NCBI GenBank assembly: GCA_945928865.1
Contig: CAMENZ010000001.1
Location: 248,001 to 312,000, forward strand
Source: an uncultured Clostridia bacterium
GTDB lineage: Bacteria > Bacillota > Clostridia > Peptostreptococcales > Anaerovoracaceae
Reading direction: 5' to 3'
Length of the DNA: 64,000 bases
In this document: positions 58,617-64,000 of the stretch, piece after piece
How positions within the stretch are numbered: the first letter of the stretch is position 1
Layout: every line of letters begins with the position of its first letter
The notes under the pieces: generated by a model
The model's database searches: none
Told to the model about the DNA's origin: nothing
What the model saw: only the letters and a program-made list of their open reading frames with translations
Program-made: the position numbers and the translations under genes

Positions 58617-60689
58617 ATGGCTGTATCAAAAAAAGAAGTAAAGAAAAAGAATTTGGTAATTGTAGAATCACCTTCTAAGGCAAAGACTATAGGAAAGTAT
58701 TTAGGATCTTCCTATAAAGTGATAGCTTCAGTTGGACATATTAGAGATTTACCTAAGAGCAAATTAGGAATAGATATAGATAATGATTTTGAACCTGAAT
58801 ATATTTCTATAAGAGGTAAGGGTGATTTAATAAAGGAATTAAAGAAAGAGGCTAAGGCTGCTGATAAAATCTATTTGGCAACTGACCCGGATAGAGAAGG
58901 AGAAGCTATTTCATGGCATTTAGCATTTTTATTAGGTATAGATCAAAATACACCTTGCAGAGTTACGTTTAATGAAATAAACAAAGAAACCATTAAGGCT
59001 GCTATTAAAGCACCTAGGACTATTGATTTAAAATTGGTAGATGCACAACAGGCAAGAAGGGTTTTAGATAGATTGGTAGGATATCAGATTAGTCCTTTAC
59101 TTTGGAGAAAGATTAAGAGAGGTTTGTCGGCAGGTAGAGTTCAGTCGGCTGCTCTTAAAATTATATGTGATAGAGAAAATGCTATTAAATCTTTTGTTCC
59201 GCAGGAATATTGGAATATAGCAGCAGAGTTTGCTAAGGATAAGACTTTCTTAGCAAAACTGGTAGAAAAACAAGGTAAGAAGCTTGTTATAGGAAGTAAG
59301 GCAGAGGCGGATTTTGCATTAGCTGAATTAAAGGGCGGTAAGTATATTGTTAAAGAAATAAGTAGAAAGGAAAGAAGCCGTAAGGCTTTTGCACCTTTTA
59401 CTACAAGCAGCCTTCAGCAAGATGCAGCTAATAAGTTAGGTTTTACTACTAAAAAAACTATGATGATTGCTCAGCAGCTTTATGAAGGTGTGGATGTAGC
59501 AGGAAAAGGCACAATCGGTTTAGTTACATATATTAGAACTGATTCTGTGAGAGTATCTGAAGAAGCTAAGAGAATGGCTCATAGCTATATCGAAAATGTT
59601 TTTGGTAAGGAATATGTAGCTAATAATATATTTTCTAATAAGAAAAAGGATATTCAAGATGCCCATGAAGCGATAAGACCAAGTAATATTAGTTTAGATC
59701 CTAATTTTATTAAGAATTCTTTGAGTAAGGAACAATATAGTTTATATAAGCTTATTTGGAATAGATTTTTAGCCAGTCAGATGGCAGCGGCTAAGTTTGA
59801 CAGCGTGCAGGTAGTTATAGAAAATGGTGAATATATCCTTAAGGCATCAGGTTCTAAATTAATTTTTGAAGGTTATCAGAAAATTTATTCTCCTAATTTA
59901 GAAGAGGATAAGGACAATTTGTTACCTGAACTTAAGGAAGGCGAAGAACTTGAGGCTAAGAGAGTTTTGTCGGAACAGAAGTTTACAGAACCACCTTCAA
60001 GGTTTACAGAGGCAAGTTTGGTGAAAGAACTTGAAGAAAAGAATATTGGCAGACCTAGTACCTATGCACCTATCGTGGCAACTTTAATTGACAGAAAATA
60101 TATTACCAGAAGTAAGAAACTGTTAGTGCCTACTGATTTGGGCTTTGTAGTAATAGCTCTTATGGAGGAATATTTTAAGGAAATTGTAGATGCCGGATTT
60201 ACGGCGGATATGGAAGATAAGTTAGATGATATTGAAGGAAAGAATCTGGAGTGGAAGAAGGTTATTAGGGAGTTTTATGGACCTCTTAAGACAGAACTTG
60301 AAATTGCTGATAAGGCTATAGAAAAGGTTAAGCTGGAAGATCAATTATCTGGAGATATATGTGAGATTTGTGGAAAACCAATGGCTATTAAATCCGGCAG
60401 ATTTGGAGAGTTTTTAGCCTGTACCGGTTATCCGGATTGCAAAAATACTAAGCCTATAGTAAAAAGCATAAATATTAAATGTCCGGATTGTGGCAATGAA
60501 ATAGTTGCTAAAAGAGGAAAATCAGGTAAAATTTTCTATGGTTGTAGTAATTATCCAAACTGTAATAGGGCTTATTGGTACAAACCGACTAATAAAAAAT
60601 GTCCTAAGTGTGGAGAACTTTTATTGGAAAGACACCTGAAAAACATAAAATATACATGCTCTAATGGTAAATGTGATTATAAAGAATAA
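58617..60689 (+). CDS. topA: DNA topoisomerase I
   Basis: 690 residues. N-terminal Toprim domain (LVIVESPSKAKTIGKYLG; DPDREGEAISWH), the type IA core with catalytic Tyr305 in TYIRTDS, and three C-terminal zinc fingers (CEICGKPM, CPDCGNEI and CPKCGELL, each followed by a second cysteine pair). It relaxes negative supercoils. It lies in the usual dprA-topA-hslVU-codY order of Firmicutes, without the trmFO and recombinase genes often found between. Confidence 0.96.
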   Translation: MAVSKKEVKKKNLVIVESPSKAKTIGKYLGSSYKVIASVGHIRDLPKSKLGIDIDNDFEPEYISIRGKGDLIKELKKEAKAADKIYLATDPDREGEAISWHLAFLLGIDQNTPCRVTFNEINKETIKAAIKAPRTIDLKLVDAQQARRVLDRLVGYQISPLLWRKIKRGLSAGRVQSAALKIICDRENAIKSFVPQEYWNIAAEFAKDKTFLAKLVEKQGKKLVIGSKAEADFALAELKGGKYIVKEISRKERSRKAFAPFTTSSLQQDAANKLGFTTKKTMMIAQQLYEGVDVAGKGTIGLVTYIRTDSVRVSEEAKRMAHSYIENVFGKEYVANNIFSNKKKDIQDAHEAIRPSNISLDPNFIKNSLSKEQYSLYKLIWNRFLASQMAAAKFDSVQVVIENGEYILKASGSKLIFEGYQKIYSPNLEEDKDNLLPELKEGEELEAKRVLSEQKFTEPPSRFTEASLVKELEEKNIGRPSTYAPIVATLIDRKYITRSKKLLVPTDLGFVVIALMEEYFKEIVDAGFTADMEDKLDDIEGKNLEWKKVIREFYGPLKTELEIADKAIEKVKLEDQLSGDICEICGKPMAIKSGRFGEFLACTGYPDCKNTKPIVKSINIKCPDCGNEIVAKRGKSGKIFYGCSNYPNCNRAYWYKPTNKKCPKCGELLLERHLKNIKYTCSNGKCDYKE

Positions 60690-60706
60690 ACTAGGAGGTA
60701 TTTTAT

Positions 60707-61258
60707 ATGATACAGTTTCATAGTACAACTATTTGTGCAGTAAGGCGTGGACCTGATGACCTAGCAATTGGCGGTGATGGACAGGTTACTATGGGCGAAT
60801 CTGCTATAATGAAGAATGGTGCTAAGAAGGTTAGAAAGATATATAAGGGTAGTGTTTTGTCAGGTTTTGCAGGTTCTGTGGCAGATGCTTTTACATTGAC
60901 AGAAAAGTTTGAAAGAAAGCTGGAAGAACATTCAGGAAACTTAAAAAAAGCGGCAGTAGAATTAGCTCAAGCATGGCGTTCGGATCAGGGCATGAGAAAT
61001 CTGGAAGCCTTAATGATAGTTATTAATAAAGAGGAAATGCTAGTGATTTCAGGAAATGGAGAAGTCATAGAACCTGATCAGGATTTCGTAGCTATCGGTT
61101 CCGGTGGTAATTTTGCTTATGCAGCTGCAAATGGACTTTTTAACCATACAGAAATGTCAGCAGAAGAGATTGTTAGAGAATCTCTAAAAATTGCCAGTTC
61201 TATATGTGTGTATACTAATGACAATATTTCGGTAGAAACCTTAAAGGAGGAAAAGTAA
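60707..61258 (+). CDS. hslV: HslV (ClpQ) protease subunit
   Basis: 183 residues of the proteasome-like peptidase that works with HslU. The core is clear (TTICAVRRG, then [21 protein letters not shown] and [14 protein letters not shown]). In most members the catalytic threonine directly follows the initiator Met; here six residues (MIQFHS) come first, and no other start codon lies closer to Thr7. Some Firmicute ClpQ proteins have a similar MxxFHATT start. AGGAGGT precedes the ATG. Confidence 0.92.
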   Translation: MIQFHSTTICAVRRGPDDLAIGGDGQVTMGESAIMKNGAKKVRKIYKGSVLSGFAGSVADAFTLTEKFERKLEEHSGNLKKAAVELAQAWRSDQGMRNLEALMIVINKEEMLVISGNGEVIEPDQDFVAIGSGGNFAYAAANGLFNHTEMSAEEIVRESLKIASSICVYTNDNISVETLKEEK

Positions 61259-61259
61259 T

Positions 61260-62696
61260 ATGGCAAGTAAGTTATATAGCATGACCCCTAAGGAAATAGT
61301 GGGAGCATTAGATAAATATATAATTGGGCAGTCAGAAGCCAAAAAATCTGTAGCTATCGCTTTAAGAAATAGATATAGAAGAAGTTTGCTGCCTGAAGAA
61401 CTGAGAGAAGAAATTACACCTAAAAATATACTTATGATGGGGCCTACAGGATGTGGTAAAACAGAAATTGCCAGAAGATTGGCTAAGCTTATGGATGCAC
61501 CTTTTGTTAAGGTAGAAGCTACAAAGTTTACAGAAGTAGGTTATGTAGGTAGAGATGTTGACTCTATGGTTAGAGATTTAGTTGAAGCTTCCATGAGAGT
61601 TACTAAGCAGAATAAGATAGAAGAAAAATTTTATATTGCTGACAAAATCGTAGAAGAAAGGATTTTGGAAATTTTAGTACCGGGTAAGAAAAAAACTAAA
61701 GAGAATTCTAATAAAAATCCATTTGATTTCCTAATGAACAATGGCAAATATACTAGTCAAAAACAAGAATATTTAGATAGTCAGGCTAAAGAAGGTTCTA
61801 ACGATAAGGAAGAATTAGATGTAGAAATGGCTAGGGAACAGGTTAGGCAGCAGCTTAGAGAAGGACTGTTAGATGAGCAATTTATTGAGATAGAGGTTAT
61901 TGCACAGCCTAAGGGTAACGAATTAGATATGTCTAATGAGGGAATGTCTATAGCTATAGGAAATATTTTTGGAAATATGATGCCTGAGAAAACTAAGAAG
62001 AAACATTGTACGGTAAAGGAAGCTAAGAAAATTTTAAGAGAGCAGGAAGCTCAGAAATTATTAGATATGGATCAGGTTTCGGATGAAGCTATAGCTAATG
62101 CCGAACAAAATGGCATCATATTTATAGATGAGATAGATAAGATTGCTTCCGGTTCCAGAATGACTTCAGGGGCAGATGTATCCAGAGAAGGTGTTCAAAG
62201 GGATATTTTACCTATAGTTGAAGGTTCTGTAATCAATACAAAATATGGACCGGTTAAGACAGATCATATTTTATTTATAGGAGCAGGAGCTTTTTCTGTA
62301 GCAAAGCCTACGGATTTGATTCCGGAGCTTCAGGGAAGATTTCCTATAAGAGTCACTTTAGAAAGTCTTACTAAGGAAGATTTTGTGGAAATATTGACTA
62401 AGCCGGAAAACGCTTTAACAAAGCAACATAAGGCTTTATTGGAAACTGAAAATGTAGGCATTGAATTTACAGATGATGCTATAGATGAGATTGCGACTAT
62501 ATCCTTTATGATGAATGAACAGACCGAAAATATCGGGGCTAGAAGGCTTCATACTGTTATGGAAAGGTTGCTGGAAGATATTTCCTTTAACATACCTGAA
62601 ATGGATGAAGAAAAAATTGTTATTGATGCTGATTATGTTCAGGAAAAATTTAAAGAAACTATAGACGCAGAAGATTTAGATAGATATATTTTGTAA
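61260..62696 (+). CDS. hslU: HslU (ClpY) ATPase subunit
   Basis: 478 residues of the AAA+ unfoldase partner of HslV. Walker [10 protein letters not shown] is at residues 61-69, Walker [11 protein letters not shown] follows the I-domain insertion (about 140-245, including a lysine/asparagine-rich loop), and the C-terminal region ends DRYIL, the tail that opens HslV. It starts one base after hslV and its stop overlaps the codY start. Confidence 0.95.
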   Translation: MASKLYSMTPKEIVGALDKYIIGQSEAKKSVAIALRNRYRRSLLPEELREEITPKNILMMGPTGCGKTEIARRLAKLMDAPFVKVEATKFTEVGYVGRDVDSMVRDLVEASMRVTKQNKIEEKFYIADKIVEERILEILVPGKKKTKENSNKNPFDFLMNNGKYTSQKQEYLDSQAKEGSNDKEELDVEMAREQVRQQLREGLLDEQFIEIEVIAQPKGNELDMSNEGMSIAIGNIFGNMMPEKTKKKHCTVKEAKKILREQEAQKLLDMDQVSDEAIANAEQNGIIFIDEIDKIASGSRMTSGADVSREGVQRDILPIVEGSVINTKYGPVKTDHILFIGAGAFSVAKPTDLIPELQGRFPIRVTLESLTKEDFVEILTKPENALTKQHKALLETENVGIEFTDDAIDEIATISFMMNEQTENIGARRLHTVMERLLEDISFNIPEMDEEKIVIDADYVQEKFKETIDAEDLDRYIL

Positions 62697-63451
62697 TGGA
62701 AAAAGAATTTTTAGAAAAAATAAGAAAACTTAATTGGGTTCTTTCGGAAAGTACTACCGGAACTTTGTCTTATGAAGATTTGAGCCGTATTTTAAGTAGT
62801 TTAATAGAATCCAATGTTTATATTGTAAATAGGGAAGGACAGGTTTTAGGAGCTTCGTATATAGATGAGAGTGATACTTCTACTGTTGAAAATGAAAGAG
62901 GTTTTTTAAGTGTGCCTGAAGAAGATAACCTTAAATTTTTAGATATAGCGGAAACTAAGGAAAATCTCATTGGAGAAGATTTAGTGCCTGTGTTGGGAGA
63001 AAATTATCCATTGAAAGATAAATTTCATATGATAGTTCCTAGTTCATGTGGCGGACAAAGATTAGGTACTTTGATTTTGGCTAGATATGGACATGGCTTT
63101 AATGATGAAGATGTGGCTTTATGTGAATATGGGGCTACTGTTGTAGGTTTAGAAATTCAAAGGAATTTACAGCTTGAGAGAGCGAAGGAACGCACATTGC
63201 GTATGGCTGTAGATATGGCATTTGAAACCCTTTCTTATTCGGAAAGAGATGCGTTGGATAAAATTTTAGGAGCCTTAGATGAAGATAAAGAAGGTATAAT
63301 TGTGGCGAGTAAGGTAGCACAACAACATGGACTTACTAACTCTATAATTGTCAATGCTCTAAAGAAGATGGAAAGTGCAGGATTATTGGAGACAAAGTCC
63401 TTAGGAATGAAAGGCACATATATTAAAATTGTAAATCCTTATTTAGAGTGA
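62696..63451 (+). CDS. codY: GTP- and branched-chain-amino-acid-sensing regulator CodY
   Basis: 251 residues. N-terminal GAF-type sensor domain (about 1-155) that binds isoleucine/valine, then a linker and a C-terminal winged helix (IVASKVAQQHGLTNSIIVNA, with KMESAGLLETKSLGMKGTYI). CodY represses biosynthesis, transport and virulence genes when nutrients are high. It is coupled to hslU. At least one fair CodY-box match lies in this window, in the carD-type promoter. Confidence 0.94.
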   Translation: MEKEFLEKIRKLNWVLSESTTGTLSYEDLSRILSSLIESNVYIVNREGQVLGASYIDESDTSTVENERGFLSVPEEDNLKFLDIAETKENLIGEDLVPVLGENYPLKDKFHMIVPSSCGGQRLGTLILARYGHGFNDEDVALCEYGATVVGLEIQRNLQLERAKERTLRMAVDMAFETLSYSERDALDKILGALDEDKEGIIVASKVAQQHGLTNSIIVNALKKMESAGLLETKSLGMKGTYIKIVNPYLE

Positions 63452-63496
63452 TTTTGTTGTATAAAAAATATAGCTTTGAAATAGAATGGGGGATAT

Positions 63497-64000
63497 ATGC
63501 TTAAATTTAATGAAAACAATGAAGTTATTTTAAAAGAAACCTATAGGGCTATTTTAGTCGGACTTCAAAGAAATGAGGATATTTCCTATTCTATGGAGGA
63601 ACTAAAAGGTTTGGCTGAGGCAGCTAATATAGAAGTCTTAGGCTCTATGACTCAAAATATGGAAAAACCTAACACTGCTACTTTAATTGGCAAGGGTAAG
63701 GTAGAAGAACTGGCAGAATTGGTATCTAATATGGAGGCTGACACTGTAATATTTAATGATGAACTTACAGGTATGCAGCTTAGAAATATTGAAGATATAG
63801 TTGGAGTTAGAGTTATTGACAGGACTATTTTGATTTTGGATATTTTTGCTAAAAGAGCTATTTCTAAGACAGGTAAATTACAGGTTGAGTTAGCCCAATT
63901 AAAATATAGAATGCCTAGACTTACAGGTTTTGGAAAATCCTTGTCCAGATTAGGTGGAGGCATTGGGACCAGAGGACCCGGTGAAAAGAAACTGGAAACC
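63497..64000 (+). CDS. hflX: GTPase HflX, N-terminal part (runs off the window)
   Basis: 168 codons from ATG 63497 to the right edge with no stop. The N-terminal HflX domain is clear: IGKGKVEELAELV, then VIFNDELTGMQLRNIE and RTILILDIFAKRA, followed by the family's glycine-rich GGGIGTRGPGEKKLET just at the edge. The GTPase domain lies beyond the window. HflX splits ribosomes under stress. A GGGGG site precedes the ATG. Confidence 0.95.
   Translation, partial: MLKFNENNEVILKETYRAILVGLQRNEDISYSMEELKGLAEAANIEVLGSMTQNMEKPNTATLIGKGKVEELAELVSNMEADTVIFNDELTGMQLRNIEDIVGVRVIDRTILILDIFAKRAISKTGKLQVELAQLKYRMPRLTGFGKSLSRLGGGIGTRGPGEKKLET

Noticed and set aside
28570..59320. Repeated GGCGGCGGATTTT-like strings in several genes
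   Set aside because: They fall in frame inside unrelated coding regions (Ala-Ala-Asp-Phe and similar) and reflect codon choice, not a mobile repeat.

Overview
This is a 64 kb stretch of an AT-rich Gram-positive genome, almost certainly a member of the Clostridia. Four things point there: the pyrH-frr-uppS-cdsA-dxr-rseP-ispG-polC chromosome block, a PolC-type replicative polymerase, an IspH protein fused to ribosomal protein S1, and a dprA-topA-hslV-hslU-codY block. No tRNA, rRNA, CRISPR array, IS element or integrase was seen. Most of the window is core chromosome with small accessory patches.

Layout. 1-2.2 kb: end of an unidentified gene, an HD-domain protein, a homocysteine S-methyltransferase-family protein and RidA. 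2.2-12.4 kb: UMP kinase, ribosome recycling factor, then isoprenoid and lipid genes (uppS, cdsA, dxr, ispG), the RseP intramembrane protease and polC. The PolC here lacks the usual inserted proofreading exonuclease. 12.5-14.5 kb: a CarD-like regulator, then a divergent HxlR regulator / LysE-type exporter pair with three matching operator palindromes between them. 14.5-17.4 kb: an accessory patch with an unidentified secreted protein, an unidentified membrane-anchored protein, an ECF sigma factor behind a striking inverted repeat, and a cut-short anti-sigma-like gene. 17.4-24.7 kb: divergent serA and serC around a palindromic promoter, an ApgM-type phosphoglycerate mutase-like enzyme, a D,D-carboxypeptidase, uvrC and a DUF1292 protein. 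24.8-29.4 kb: an ECF-type vitamin importer (DUF4430 protein, EcfT, fused double EcfA, S component) ending in a Cys-rich domain known from cobalamin loci, so probably corrinoid uptake. 29.4-33.6 kb: a CYTH phosphatase and an SPFH / zinc-ribbon / TPM trio. 33.7-40 kb: a compact Tad (Flp) pilus operon.

40-40.6 kb is a 630 bp non-coding stretch that appears to encode at least one structured small RNA with its own promoter and terminator. After it come rarA, ispH-rpsA and rnr. 45.9-48.6 kb holds a decayed GntR operon, a membrane-anchored XRE regulator, a DUF6054-like protein and a lone Abi-type HEPN protein. 48.8-53.3 kb: Trk potassium uptake (one TrkA, two TrkH) on the minus strand. 53.4-64 kb: a metallo-beta-lactamase-fold hydrolase, an unusual HAD-PAP2 fusion, YraN, YifB/ComM, DprA, TopA, HslVU, CodY and the first part of HflX.

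Two regulatory themes recur. Most recognisable promoters carry an extended -10 (TGN before the -10, usually TGG). In two divergent gene pairs (serA/serC and trkA/MBL hydrolase) the two promoters are built from symmetric, shared DNA, so only one polymerase could bind at a time. All statements are from reading the sequence; no database search or folding program was run.
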